From assembly GCF_011386835.1 (NCBI RefSeq), contig NC_088792.1, positions 110,084,421-110,148,420 on the forward strand: DNA of 64,000 nucleotides. The letters run 5' to 3'. A model generated the notes under the pieces. The model searched no databases. It was not told the DNA's origin and worked only from the letters and a program-made list of their open reading frames with translations. This document shows, one piece after another, positions 46,574-59,089 of this stretch; within the stretch, counting starts at the first letter, position 1; each line of letters begins with the position of its first letter. The position numbers and the translations under genes are program-made. The DNA comes from Chrysemys picta bellii (taxonomy: Eukaryota; Chordata; Testudines; Emydidae).

Positions 46574-47673
46574 GCTAGATTCAAAAAAGGGACTTAGGTA
46601 CCTAACTGCCATTTTAGGTGCCTAAATACCAGAATTAGGCCCCACTGGGGTTCATAAAACCTCTGCTCAGCTGCTGCCGAACCTTGTAGTTGCCTAAATT
46701 CACCGGGTTCCTAAATTTTTTGCAGTAGTTACCTGGGCACCAACGTTTGAACCACTGAGCATGTGCACTGCTGCCTCACTCTACTCCGGATGCCTAGCCC
46801 GCAGTGAGAGTCATGAACTGGGGGAAGAGCGGTGTTCCTCCACCTAACTTGCCAGCAGAGCCCAATCCAGTGTGGTCTGAGCACTCCTACCACCACACAA
46901 AACAAATGAGGGGGGAAGGGAAAGAGGAGGAACTCCTTCATAACTTTTAGCCCAGTGATTAGAGTACTCACTTGTGATGTGGGAGACCTCTGGTTCAAGT
47001 CCCCACGCTGCCTGATGCCAGACTGGATTTGAACAGGGATCTGTCACCTCTCAGCTGAGTGCTCTAACCACTGGGATATAGAATAGTCTGATGTGGGTCT
47101 CTCTCAATATCTCCTAGTGAAGTTGTATCACTTTAATTAAATATTAATTAGACCAGAAAGAGTGAGAATGACTCTGTAGACCAGTGGTTGGGGCTCTCAG
47201 CTGAAAGGTGGCAGACCCCTATTCAAAACCCTTTGCCTTATTGGACAGAGAGGTGACATTCTAGGTTTGTGCTCTAACCACCTCCTTCTTTCATCCCCTC
47301 CATCCCTGGCTCATTTCAAGAAATGACTTATGTGTCTGTCTCCAGGAGAGCTTTCACAGCTGAGAATCCCAAACAGAGGGAGGCACTACCCACCAGCCAG
47401 GATGGAGGCACTAAACTCCCTTAGAGGTGCAGGGTTTTGGCACACATTTTTGTCTCTGGCATCTCCCTTTGGCTAGCTTAGGCAGGGAGCTACCCAATGT
47501 GCTGGCTTTTGTGAATCCTATTCTAAGGCACCTATCTCCCTCCAGTAATTGTATAGGAAGCCTGACCACCTAACTCATGTTTTGTGAGTTCAAGTGATCT
47601 TCTAAGCACCTACAAATTAGGCATTGTGATGCTCAGCATCACAACACATAAATTCCTTTGTACATATAGCCTG
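46574..47673 (+). mobile_element. Composite repeat with inverted pairs of tRNA-like units
   Basis: Inserted in the CR1. It starts near GCTAGATTCAAAAAAGGGAC and GTGCCTAAATACC. At about 46949-47002 a plus-strand tRNA-like unit (TAGCCCAGTGATTAGAGTAC, then GGTTCAAGTCC) is followed at about 47025-47078 by a minus-strand one (TCCCAGTGGTTAGAGCAC, GTTCAAATCC). A second plus/minus pair lies at about 47183-47285. Class III promoter boxes are recognisable, but acceptor stems are not, so these are not tRNA genes. Confidence 0.6.
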
Positions 47674-48007
47674 AAGAATGTAGGTCACATTTACAGGACT
47701 GCATGTTGGAAAGCAGTGGCCCAGAGAAGAGACTCAGGGCTGATGGCAGATAATCAATATAACCAGCTGAATTATGCCATGTGATGGTATACTGAACAAA
47801 TACAGTCCTTGGACCATTACTGAAATATTGTAGCAAGTTCCAGTGTTCCCACCTTTAAAAGGATCATGACAAATTGGAAAGGAGTCAAAGAAGAACTACA
47901 AGAATGAGGTGACGACTGTCAAATAGCGAGAAACATATATTCAGCCTCTTTTGTTTATCCAAGAGAAGGTTAAGAGGTGACTTAATCACATCTATAAGTA
48001 CCTACAT

Positions 48008-48331
48008 CAGTGTTGGGCGACCTGCGGCCCATCAGGGTAATCTGATTGCAGGCTGAGAGACATTTTGCTGACGTTGACTGTCCGCAGGCATGATGCTCTG
48101 CAGCTCCCAGTGGCCGCGGTTCTCTGTTCCCAGCCAATGGGAGCTGTGGGAAGCGGTGGCCAGCAAGTCCCTGCGGCCCACCACTTTTTGTTTACATTTA
48201 CAGACCTTTTGTTTACATATGCATGGCCGCTCGCAGCTCCCAGTGGCCATGGTTCTCCGTTCCCAGCCAATGGGAGCTGCGGGAAGTGGCGGGGACATTC
48301 CCGCACGTGGCCCGCAGGTTGCCCAACACTG
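48008..48331. mobile_element. hAT-type MITE, CAGTGTTGGGC family
   Basis: The ends CAGTGTTGGGCGACCTGCGG and (inverse) CAGTGTTGGGCAACCTGCGG are inverted repeats. The interior repeats a ~60-base block twice (GCAGCTCCCAGTGGCC, then TTCCCAGCCAATGGGAGCTG), about 127 bases apart. The 8-bp duplication is not visible. It interrupts the CR1. Confidence 0.8.
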
Positions 48332-48959
48332 TTTTAGGAGGTTAGTGAAAAATGAATCCACATACGGAACACCAGAAACATTTTACTTCAAACATTCTAT
48401 TTTCCCTTTTGTTGCTTATAACAAAAACTGCACCCCGAGTCCAGCAGCTCCCATGTCTGGCATCTCAGGCAGTTGCCCGCCTCTAAATCTGGCCATGATT
48501 AAACCATTTACTTAGGGATGCACTGGATTCTCTGTCACTTGAAGTCTTTACATCAAGTCTAAAAGATATGCCATAGCACAACAAGAAGTTATGGGCCTGA
48601 TTCAAGAACTACTGGGTGAAATTCTATGGCCTATGTTATGCTGGAGGTCAGACTAAATTATCAAAATGTTCTCTTCTAGCTTTAAAATCTATGAATTTGA
48701 AAAAAAAAACATTTTGTTTGTACTATCTTATGAAACGCTCAAAAACAGCTGAACTAATTAATTTATTTAAAAAAAAAAAAAACCTTTGAGATTGAGCTGA
48801 GCTTCAGCCACACAAAACAGGTGGTTTAAAGAGATCATGTTCACTTGAAATGCTGACATAACAATAACTACAGTGTAACAGGTGCTGCTATAATTAACAG
48901 CACATTCTGAATGACTGATTACATACTTTGGAGACATGTTATTTCCCATTAAATAGACA

Positions 48960-49055
48960 AAATGGGTGAGGTAATATCTTTTATTGGACCAACTTCTGTT
49001 GGTGAGAGCTACAAGCTTTCAAGCAACATAGAGCTCTTCTTCAGATCTGGGAAAC
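48960..49055 (+). repeat. Interspersed repeat (TTATTGGACCAACTTCTG family)
   Basis: Reads GGGTGAGGTAATATCTTTTA, then GACCAACTTCTGTTGGTGAG and AGAGCTCTTCTTCAGATC. It contains a small palindrome (CCAACTTCTGTTGG). The same family is found at 25346 (inverse) and 57575 (inverse). Confidence 0.75.
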
Positions 49056-51525
49056 TTAAAGGTAAAGGTCTGAAAAAGGTACTTTCCATTGTAATTTTCA
49101 CAGATCTCAGTAAAGTAACCATTTTGGTGAAAATGACAGGATGTGCTGATTTTAATTTACTCCTAAGTATCCTCCTGGGACTGCCCCTTTTATTCCTCAT
49201 CATGCATTGATATTTTACTTTAGATTTGATCTTAACACATAATGTTTCATTTCTAAAAAGCTGTAGTTGAATGGGGGAAAGAAAAAGGCTGTAATCCTTT
49301 GTCTCTGAAATTATGATGTGTCAAGCATTTGGGTTTTTTTGCAACACACTAAATGCTACTTTCAAAGACTTGGAAGGCTGAGTGTACAGTATGCATCTAT
49401 TTGTCTTTAATAATTCATAGTGAAATGTAAGATTTGCACAAAAGATTTCTTACAGCTAGGTTGTAAATTACTATAAGGGATGAGGCCTGATTGATTCTGC
49501 AAAAGTCTTACTTCAGTGTTAAGAAAGGCCTAACCTTTTTCAAGTTTTTTTTATTTTGTTTGTTGGTTTTGTTTTGTTTGCTTTTAGTTTCTTATATACT
49601 CCAGAGATCTTCCCTGACTAGCCTGACCAAACAGCTTATTATTGTAGTTACTCCAAATTTAGCTATAGAAACAAATTTTACTTCTACCATGCATCTTTTT
49701 CCATTTTTCTCTCTAGGGTGCCCATTATCACAATGACTGAATATCATATACAGGAATTTAAGCTTTACATGAAGATGTCCACAGGGGACTCAATAGTCTA
49801 TTCTGCTCTTTCCATTTCCATCTTCGTTGTTTTAAATTGAGTTTGGCCTACGTAGGTGTCCTGTCTTTTAAAAATCTTATTTGCCCAGCTGAATCCAGAA
49901 GAGTCTTTTATTCAGTAAAGTTTCAAGTTTGATTAAAAACCAATTTCTGTTTTTTTTTTTTTATGATCCACACACTATGTCCTGCCAGATGGAAAAAGTC
50001 ACTCCAGACCATGAACAAACAGACTCAAGCGAAGGCAGTAGCGACAGCTAAAAAACCCTGCAGATCATCTTATACTAGTTTAAATGCAAAGTAACTCTAT
50101 TTAATTAAATGGACTCATTCCTGTATAACCAAGGACAGAATTTGTCCCTAATGAAAGGCTTTTTGAGCCTATATTTATAGCATTTAATGATGATTCTCCT
50201 ATTTATCATTCCCCCCTTCCTTTCTCTTGTCATTAGATTTTAATATTAAGCTGACCAGCAACTATTGGCAAAAATTTTGTTCTGGATGATGTTTGTGCTA
50301 GTTAATGGTAGGGTTTATGACCAAAGATCAATTGCACTGAATAACAACCAAATTATTCTAGAGGGATACTGATTACAGACTTGACTCATCCCTAAAGACG
50401 TGAAATAACATTTAACATAACCATTACATTACAAATGTTAATATTTTTTCATCAAATAATTTGTCATTTTTTTAAAAAAAATTGCCATTTCTACTCACCA
50501 CAAACAAACACACTTATCCTCTCAATAATCTTCTCTCTAAAAATCCAACTTGTCCCAATGGGTGGTAATTCCAATCTTTTGACTGTTAAGGAAAAGTTTG
50601 AGCCATTTGGTTCTGCCGGTTGTTATTGTCACTTTGATATACTCTGGAACAAGCACTGTGAAAAGCATGTTATTTAACACTGTTTGCTCATTTTTTTTTT
50701 ACAATGTCTGTATTTATCTAGTGCTTGTTTGTCTGCAACACAGTACCTACAATATGTGCAATACATTTATCTTGTTGTGATGTGTCCTCAATGTGTTATT
50801 ATTATTATTAAAATTATTTTGGAGCCATGGGAACTGATTGCAACTGAATTTCCATCATACACCTGATTTTGTTTCATCTAGAAAATAAGGAATATACAAA
50901 GCTGGAAGGTTAGGTCAGGGTCTGAGGTAGAATTTTTCAACAGTATTTCAAGTAGGCGAGACAAGGGGATTCTGTCTCTTGGCACCATAAGAACAGAAGT
51001 GTTCACCAAATTCCAGAAAGACTTCAACTTTTTGCCTCTTTGTAGCTAAACAAAGCAAAGTGCAGAAGGAAGGAGAGAGCTAAAACTTAGTTTACTGGAT
51101 TCATCTAATCAAAATCTAGTGCACAGGACCAAAGATTAGGTGATTAGACTCTCATAAGACAATTATCAGGGTAATAGAAACAACAGAATTGGCTACTCTT
51201 GGAGCTTGCTAATTTGGTCTAATTGGAATTTCCAGAGTCACAAGAGGGAAAAAGGAGAATGTAACTAGAGGGAGGGAAGTTGTCCTCCTGCACAGTGGGA
51301 GGCATGCCCCATGCTCTTCTGAATCCCTCCCAATACCAGTGTTCCCATCACACTTCTAAGTGTATACACCCCCAATGACATCTTTTCAGATCCACAGGAA
51401 GGGATCCCTGCTCCAGCCGACCTTAGGAGTGCTGCAGAGCAGTGAAGGAGCAGGAAAGGGGCTAGAGAGAGCAAAGGAATTAGGTGGAGGTTTGGGAATC
51501 ACTCGCCACCATTTTCTGTGGACCT
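49056..51525. other. Non-coding DNA, no gene recognised
   Basis: Unique-looking AT-rich sequence. It contains T-rich tracts (about 49545-49580 and 49950-49962) and short trinucleotide runs (ATT near 50798). No exon or transposon end was recognised. Confidence 0.5.
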
Positions 51526-51528
51526 TTT

Positions 51529-51734
51529 GGGTACGTCTACGCTGCAACTAAAAACCCATGGTGGGCCTGTGCCAGCTGGCTTGGGCTTGTGGGGCTCAGT
51601 CTGTAGCCCAGGCTCTAGGATCCAGAACTTGAACATCTACATTGCAATTTAACAGTCCCTTAGCCCAAACCCAGAGAGCCTGAGTTAACTGGCATGGGCC
51701 AGCCGCGGTGTGTAATTGCAGTGTAGACATAACC
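51529..51734. mobile_element. Harbinger-type MITE with TTT target duplication
   Basis: The left end GGGTACGTCTACGCTGCAA and inverse right end GGTTATGTCTACACTGCAA match at 16 of 19 bases; TTT flanks both sides. The 206-bp interior holds no ORF of interest. Paired blocks such as TAGCCCAGGCTCTAGG and CTTAGCCCAAACCCAG give it a partly palindromic structure. Confidence 0.82.
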
Positions 51735-51961
51735 TTTTTGGGAAGCAGAAGTAGAAAACCTTTAGTTAATCTTAGTAGGCTCCTCAGTCCCCATTTTTCC
51801 AATGAGCCTTAGGATGCTTATTCAGTGCTCCACTGTGAACCTTACGTTCATTGGGGACCATCCCAACCCCTTTGAACATTAGTAGGATGTTTAGTTCCCC
51901 AGCACCCTATTCTGGCTCAGTGGAAGCTGAATACAAGGGAGGGAGATGAATTATTCCAGCT

Positions 51962-52541
51962 AAGTACCAACGTGGACACGAGAACGAATGGATATAAACT
52001 GGCCGTGGGGAAGTTCAGGCTTGAAATTAGACGAAGGTTTCTGACCGTTAGAGGGGTGAAATATTGGAACGGCCTTCCGAGGGAAACGGTGGGGGCGAGG
52101 GATTTGTCTGGCTTTAAGATTAAGTTAGATAAGTTTATGGAGGGAATGGTTTAATGGTAAAACATAGCTGTCAAGGAAAACCAAGCAATGGTAGGTAAAT
52201 AGCATAATGGCTAAAAGGGGTCAGAATGGAGACTCTTGCCTATATGCTCGGGGTCTTACTGATCGCCATATTTGGGGTCGGGAAGGAATTTTCCTCCAGG
52301 GCAGATTGGCTGAGCCGCTGGAGGTTTTTCGCCTTCCTCCGCAGCATGGGGCAGGGATCTCTAGCAGGAGGGTCTCTGCCGATTGAGGTCACTAATAACA
52401 GGATTGGGGACTTCAGCAGCAGAGTCCAGGGAAGGGGCGGGGACGGTTTTATGGCCTGCAGCGTGCAGGGGGTCAGACCAGATGATCATAATGGTCCCTT
52501 CTGACCTTAAAGTCTATGAGTCTATGAGTCTATGAGTCTAT
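51962..52541 (+). mobile_element. 5'-truncated, fairly young CR1 LINE
   Basis: The end of ORF2 is open at 51972-52154 (61 codons to TAA) and matches the CR1 C-terminus: YKLAVGKFRLEIRRRF, then VKYWNGLPRETVGARDL. About 350 bases of 3' UTR follow. The element ends with an 8-base repeat, (TCTATGAG)n, about four units at 52513-52541, which is the CR1 3' signature. 5' truncation is typical of CR1 retrotransposition. Confidence 0.9.
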
Positions 52542-55500
52542 TTTGACTCAGTAGCATCCTCAGAACCTACTAAGGTTGTTAGGGAATGATGTAGAGGGAC
52601 CTAATAAGCCCATTTAAGCTACAGGATGGGCTCTAATTAGCTTCCTAAATCTTAGACCGAGACCTGGGGGGACACTGTCAAGACCATTCTCAGACTCGTG
52701 GTTGTGGAGGGAAGCCCCTGATGAGCCTACTAAGTTGGAAACAAAAATGTACATCACAGAAGAGATTTTTCTGACTCTGCTACATTATATATTAGTAATG
52801 GGACCATGTGTCACTATATGATTGGACAGTGTCTAGGACATTTGTGGGTCTTAACATAACATAAATAGTAAATAATCAAGAGGTCACTACTGACTTTAGT
52901 GGTATTACTCCTGATTTACAACAGCATGAGAGCAAACTCACGCCTTATTTGTACTAAGCGTTTCCCTGTTGCAGTTGCATTAGTATATTTTATTTGCTGG
53001 AGCGGTTGATAAGCTAAAATCTTTGTAGCATTATAGATGCAGGATGCTTTCAGTATAAATTACAGAGTGTCTCCAAACTATTAGTGATTCTCTGACTTTA
53101 AATATAATCTGTGGTTCATGATATTCTGTTTGTGACAATGTTTATCTTGATGGGCTTATCTCTGCTTTTATTATCTTTATTTTCCCCTTTGTTTTTATAT
53201 AGGTTAATCAAGTGAATTCATCAAGGTTATATGAGGAGGACTCTATATGGATGTAACACAATGCTGCATTGTTTCCCTTTCCACATTCAATCAAAGGAAA
53301 AATGGATTTGTTCATTTCCATTAAGCTATATGAAGTGCCAATTATTTTAGTTTTATAAGTGACAGCTCAGGATGTATAGGCTTCACTAGGGTATACTATT
53401 TAATGTAGGTCAAGGTAATTCTTGTCACTGAATAAGGTAGTTCAGCTAGTGTGCTTTGGACTCTGTGCATCATAAACAAGTGAGAGTAGCAAGTCTGCAC
53501 ATTATGCACTAGACTGTCACCCTTGCTCACACTGGAGAGTTCATGTTTATGTGGGTAGTCACACTCATGGCAGTGTGACTACTTATATGATTGTGCAGCA
53601 TTACTCACATGAAAAATTCAGTCATATTTGTATTCTCAACTGGTCACTCATGTTAAAATATTAAAATGCAATAAAAAGTAAAGGGGGGAATAAAAGGGGC
53701 TTTAGCCTCTTAAAATGGCATCAACGAGGCACTCCCATAGACCTGTAGTGTAATTTTGCCACAATTGCATGTCATAATTGAATTGTAATGGTGTCTCCAG
53801 ATAAGATGAAGTAATCAGCAGAAGGCACTTTGAGTGAGGGGACTGATTTAGCCCTGTTGAAAAAAAACAAAAACAGGTGGACAGTAGCCATCAGAGAGAG
53901 ATGTAGGTCAGTAGGTCAGATACATTAAGACATTTAAGCGTATACTGTGTGATATTTGCAGAGTGCTAAAGTTGATGGATTCTCTCTATCAGACTGTGTG
54001 TTTAGATGAATCTCTATCATGCTATTGCTCACAATGGGAAGGAGTGAAAAATAAAAGTCTTACCTTTCAAATGTAGGAAACCAGAAGCAAACAAGGAAGT
54101 TAGGCAGAATTTTTACACAAGCGTTAATACATATGTTGTTAAGTCTGGAAAACTTTCTTCTGTGCCCCAAGCACAAGTTCACTTCAACCTTCCCAGCACT
54201 CTAAGCCCTGACCCTTAGGAAATCCCACAAGCATGGCTCTACTTGGAAGCCCTACAGTGCTTGAAACTGAGATGACTCAACTCACGTGCCGTAGGGCTTT
54301 AGAAGCACAGTATGCCCTATGAAGCAGAAGTGTGACATGACCAGTAATAGTGGAGGGTGGGGGGAGGGAGAGATGTCAACAGAGAAGTTACCAGACTTGC
54401 TAGTTACTTTTGACCTTCAAAGGGATGGGGGTAGGGCAACATTAGGATAGACAAATGATACAAGTATAGTAACTATGTAAAGGTAGCATCTTTTTACTCA
54501 ACAGATCTGATCTATATGTATTAATCATCATAGCTACCTGGTTTAGGGACAAAAATGTTTTGACTCCTTTTAGGTCTGAAGACCCAACCCAGCTAGGAGA
54601 ACCTGAGCTGTAGTCTCTCTTTTGGATCATAAGTAGGTTTGTTTCTTAAATTCCAGTCAGAGAGTCAATCTATTTAAAATAATGGGGGGAGGGGTTGCCA
54701 CAGTCATCACTGAGGGCCTAGCTGAAGACTGGAAAAGTGTTGAGTAAAAGCCTCAGTAGGAGTGGAGAGACAGGGGAGGCTGGCAACTAGACTAGCTGAC
54801 AATATGCAATGGGATTTGGAAAGATGTTGGAAATTGAGTTTGGTGGATACCTGTTGGAGTGGTCAAGATTTAGCCCTGAATGTTGCGATGAGTTCCATGC
54901 AGATAGGCCCCTGCACCTATATTTAGTCCTCTGCCTTCAATAAAAATCAGAGCAAGCAGAAAGATCCCACTTCACAGGCATCTCATTATCAAGCTGGGAA
55001 AATGTAATGGGAGTGAAAAGGACTGTTGAAGACTAAATTGAGACCAGAATATGGAGCAGATTGAGGATTTAAGGTTGAAAGGGTAATCAAGGTTTTTTTT
55101 TGTTTTTGTTTTTAAATTGAAAGACATGAAACCTGGATGAATATACACATACAAATGTATAGAGATACATGAATGAAGGAGGAATGGGTGAGCCAGCTCA
55201 TGAAACAAAATCTGTCCCAAACCTTTGCCATCCACTGATGTAGACATAGAATTCTTGACATTTTGGTACAAACTGTGCTGCAAATAATACTTCTTGTTTT
55301 CATTTTATATAAATATCTATATAGGTGTAGACATAAATGCACACAAATACATTTTCTAAAAAACTATGATTGTATTTTCATTAAGAGTTCTTTTGTAATT
55401 CCTGATGTGACATTTTACTCACTTACTGGTTTCACTGTGTCCTTTACTAAATGTTGTATGTGTAGATTACAGATCAGTTAAATAGTATATTTGTGACCTG

Positions 55501-56645
55501 TGGCTGGTAAATATCTTCAGGTTTATATGTACATCACATTTTTGCTCATCTACTTCATGCATCTTTACTGCCATCATTAATTATAAAATTGTTTTAAAAA
55601 GACAGTAATGTTATATAGATGCCAATAAACTTCACTGCCAATGTTTAATTGTATCATAAAACTAAGCATGTCAGAAAGTTGAGGAATTTTCATTATAATT
55701 CTAAGTTTTTTATTGTTCAGAATCTTACTTCAATTAATGTAATTACATCTAGTAGTACCTTTTAGAAATACTGTACCTCAGCTGAAAGAGCTTAATCTAA
55801 ATTTAAAAATCCTGGAGATAATATTACAAATGCATTAAAACTAAACAACAGCAAGAATACATCATGGCTCCAATAGTACAACTGGTTTTCATTTTTGGCC
55901 CGAAGCTTGTAGTGATTCTAATATGCTTTTACTGTGTTTCTACTTTGCTGGACCTCATTTGCAGGACATTGATACTGGACCTAGTATGTTAGCAGCATAA
56001 TTTCCTTCAGGCACAGCTATTGAACAGCATATGTGGTACTTGTATGAGAGATTATTGCAATGTGTCAAATTTCTTTTTCACTCATAAGAAAAATTAATGG
56101 TGAAATGTACCCTTGTGCAGCAAGGCAGAACAGGCCTATGAACTGTGTAATTCCACTTAAATCCCAAGACCTATGTGTTGCTTAAGTGGGCTGTAGTGAA
56201 ACTTAAGTCGTGCATAGGCTTTAGAGTTTAAGTGGGATTTAGGTAGTGCAACTTCACTCTAATGACCTGATCTCAGGAGGTGTTCAACACTCCAGTTTCC
56301 ACTGCAGTCAAATAGAAATTGCTGGTACTCAGCACCTCTCAGAATCTGTCTCTAGGTGCTCCAACCTACATTATGCCCTTTAGTAATTAAAGATCTGGAA
56401 TGTTATCATTATGTTATTACAGATTATCAAATGTTGCACACAGCTGAAGTGAATTCAGAGATGAAGCGCCCAAGAGTCAAACTTCTGCGTGTGTTACCAC
56501 AATTAAATAAGAGCATAAATATTCCCCAAACCGCCCCACAGTATAGACACAAATAACCCAACTTCCACAAATCACCATGACAAACTGTCCTCACTCATGT
56601 CAGGGTATAGCACCTGTTTTAACTTGTCTGCTTCCAGACCTCTAA
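52542..56645. other. Non-coding DNA, no gene recognised
   Basis: Mostly unique and AT-rich. About 53000-53350 and 55480-55800 are repeat-free. About 56145-56250 contains an imperfect inverted pair (CACTTAAATCCCAAGACC and GTTTAAGTGGGATTTAGG) that may be a small MITE. No exon found. Confidence 0.5.
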
Positions 56646-56898
56646 GGCTATGTCTACACAACAATTAAATATCCCCAGCTGCCTAAGTCAGCTGGCTCAG
56701 GCTGCGGGGCTGCAAGTTTGCTGTGTAGACATTTGGGCTTGGGGTGCAGCCCAAGCTCTGGGACCCCACAAGGGGGGAGGGTCCCAGAGCCCAAACCCCA
56801 GTCTGGCCCTGAACGTCTACACATCAATGTTTAGTCCTGCAGCCCAAATGCCAGAGTCAACCGTGCCGTGGGTTTTTTATTCCAGTGTAATTGTACCC
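56646..56898. mobile_element. Harbinger-type MITE (diverged right end)
   Basis: The left end GGCTATGTCTACACAACAA fits the Harbinger terminal pattern seen at 51529. The right end (CCAGTGTAATTGTACC) is diverged. The interior has matching GCTGCGGGGCTGCAAG and CCCAGAGCCCAAACCCCAG blocks. Related in structure to 51529-51734. Confidence 0.6.
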
Positions 56899-58494
56899 TG
56901 GTAGAGTATAGCGCTCAGCCAATTGAACCATTCTGCTGGTTACTTAGTACATCTTTTTTTAAAATTTATTTTATTTGAGATAAAGAAAAGATAAAACACC
57001 ACATACAAGATATTGGCCTCCTAACCACAGTTCAATGTGCAGATTACATAAATTCACACAGCAGCATAATATGGCACAAAAATAGTTCACCAGTGATAAG
57101 ACAATTACAACAGTAGCAGCATAAACCCATCCCACTCTGCCTAAAGACTCAACCTCAGCCTCCCCAGCAGCAAATCTTAGAATGTTTTAGTAACAAATGC
57201 TGACAGTCTCTTCCCACCACACCATCCTCCACAGATCATTATGGTTTACAGAAAACCAGCAACTCATGAAATGTTGAGAAAGGTGGCTAGCAAGCCAGTG
57301 CTTGTTTGCATTGACTATAGCATAAAGAACATTTTCATTACCATCTGCAACAGTGACAAAGATAAATAAGTTGTTATTAAGTCTAACCAATTATTCTTAA
57401 GCCATAAGCATCAGCTATGGAGTGGGAGGCAGACTGATGATGAGTCTAACCTGTCTTAGCTCGGTTGCAGATTTGGTTTTTTTCACAGTAAAGGATTCTC
57501 TATCTGCTTTGCTGAAAATATCCATTGCTGTATGCAGTGACCTGACACAGAGCTCTGTGTAACTTTAAAAACTTGTCTCTGTCACCAACAGAAGTTGGTC
57601 CAATAAAAGACCTCACCCACCTTGTTTCTGAAAATATCCTGTGCCTCTAAGGTGATGTAGCCTGTGCTCTAGTTGCAGTCTAAAGACAGGAAGCTGAGTT
57701 TCAATCTAGCATTCTTAGCAAGATATTGGATAGAGCTTATCCAATACTATCAAAAAGTTTTGCAGGTTGATGTTACATGATTTCACTTCAACTGTGTTAA
57801 CTTTTATGATTTATTATGCTGCTGGGTGAATTTAGGTAAACTGTAAATATTTTCAGACAGCTGAGCTGACCACATAATGGAGAAAAATCTGCAAATATTT
57901 GGTCAAATACAAAGTACGTTCTATATCGCTGTTTCCATGACCCTTCTGAGTTCTCATTCTGTAAATATACAAACTTTACTAGCAGTAATGCTTGCAGAAA
58001 AATGAATTATGAGCTCAAATATATAAATATTTGCTAAATATGCTTTCCAATAATGTATTTGACTAGAATATTGACATTCACACGGTGTTAGTTTAGTGTT
58101 GCCAACTCTCACAATTTTATCACAAGCTTTGTGATAACTGACATCTTCTGAAAATTCCAGCTCCTGCACTCATGATTTCAAGAGAATATCAGCTTTCATT
58201 TAAAATACAGCAAGTTTCTCTCTCTCATGGTTGTGGAGAAAAACTTGAAAACATACCCATTAAAGCCTCCACAACCAAACGCCAATTAAACAAACCCAAA
58301 ATGGGGTGGTGGTGATGGGGGTGGAGTTTTAAATCTCATTAATTTTAGGACAATCTCATGGGTTTTGTGGGCCTGTTTCTTGATTTTAAAATGCTTGGCA
58401 CTGATTGGTTACATAATATCCACTCAGAAAACAGAACTCCACTTGTCTTATGTCACTAACTTATACAGCATGAGTTTTAAAGACTGAATATTAC
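56899..58494. other. Non-coding DNA with one repeat fragment
   Basis: A T-rich tract is at 56950-56975. At about 57575-57640, CACCAACAGAAGTTGGTCC followed by AATAAAAGACCTCACCCACC is the inverse of the 48960 repeat. The rest looks unique; no gene. Confidence 0.55.
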
Positions 58495-59089
58495 AGCTGG
58501 TTGAAAATTTTCTGATGGAATAGTTTTCCATCAGAAAATGCAGATTTGATAGAATTGAAATGTTTCTTGGAACATGTTGATTCTGTCAAAAAGGTTGATG
58601 GAAATCAGGCAGGTACACAAGGAGGCTGGCTGGCTCATGTGCAACTGGTCAGCCTTCCTGCCTACCCACCAGCCAGCCAGACAATAGGCAGGTACACCAG
58701 CAGGAATACAGTTAGGGACATTGGCCAGCTGACTGGCCAGCTAATTGGCAGCCCACCAGTCCAGCTTATGGCTGTCCATGTCTCCCCAGCTGCCTAGCCA
58801 CTTTACTGAATGTGTGGTTCCCCAGCTACCTGGCTTTGTGGCTTACCTGCTGGCCAGCTTCCTGGTTTCCTGGATGCTTGGGTTGCTTTCCTGATTGCCA
58901 GCTCCCCAGCTGCCTGGTCATCCAGGTGGAAGGTGGGCTGGCTGATGGTGATCACCAAATAGATAGCTGGTCATCAAAACGGATTGCTATATTTTGTCAG
59001 TAATTCTGCAGTGTTGACAATTCATTTTGGTGCAAAAAGAAACAAACCAAAATTTCCCATAAAATGGAAATTCCCTTTTCTGGCCAGCT
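58495..59089. mobile_element. MITE-like element with a CCAGCTGGC-rich core
   Basis: The left end AGCTGGTTGAAAATTTTC and inverse right end AGCTGGCCAGAAAAGGGAA are weak inverted repeats. Between them (about 58605-58960) lies a simple, degenerate array of CCAGCTGCCTGG, GGCTGGCTGG and GGCAGGTACAC words that is very unlike the AT-rich surroundings. Open frames of 83 and 63 codons there are by-products of the repetition. Confidence 0.55.

Larger units (their letters stand above)
45880..48695 (+). mobile_element. Second old CR1 LINE, interrupted
   Basis: CR1 RT sequence at about 45880-46573 includes TTCAATATCTTTATAAATGA (Phe-Asn-Ile-Phe-Ile-Asn) and GTTTGCAGATGACACAAAC (Phe-Ala-Asp-Asp-Thr) motifs. 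CR1 continues at 47674-48007, 48332-48375 and about 48510-48695, ending with GGAGGTCAGACTAAATTATC and AAAATCTATGAATTTG, the CR1 3' end. Interruptions are a tRNA-like composite and a hAT element, plus a short unclassified block at about 48380-48505. Many stops; inactive. Confidence 0.78.

Noticed and set aside
48065..48515. 90-141-codon frames on both strands
   Set aside because: They are frames through the GC-rich hAT MITE and its internal duplication.
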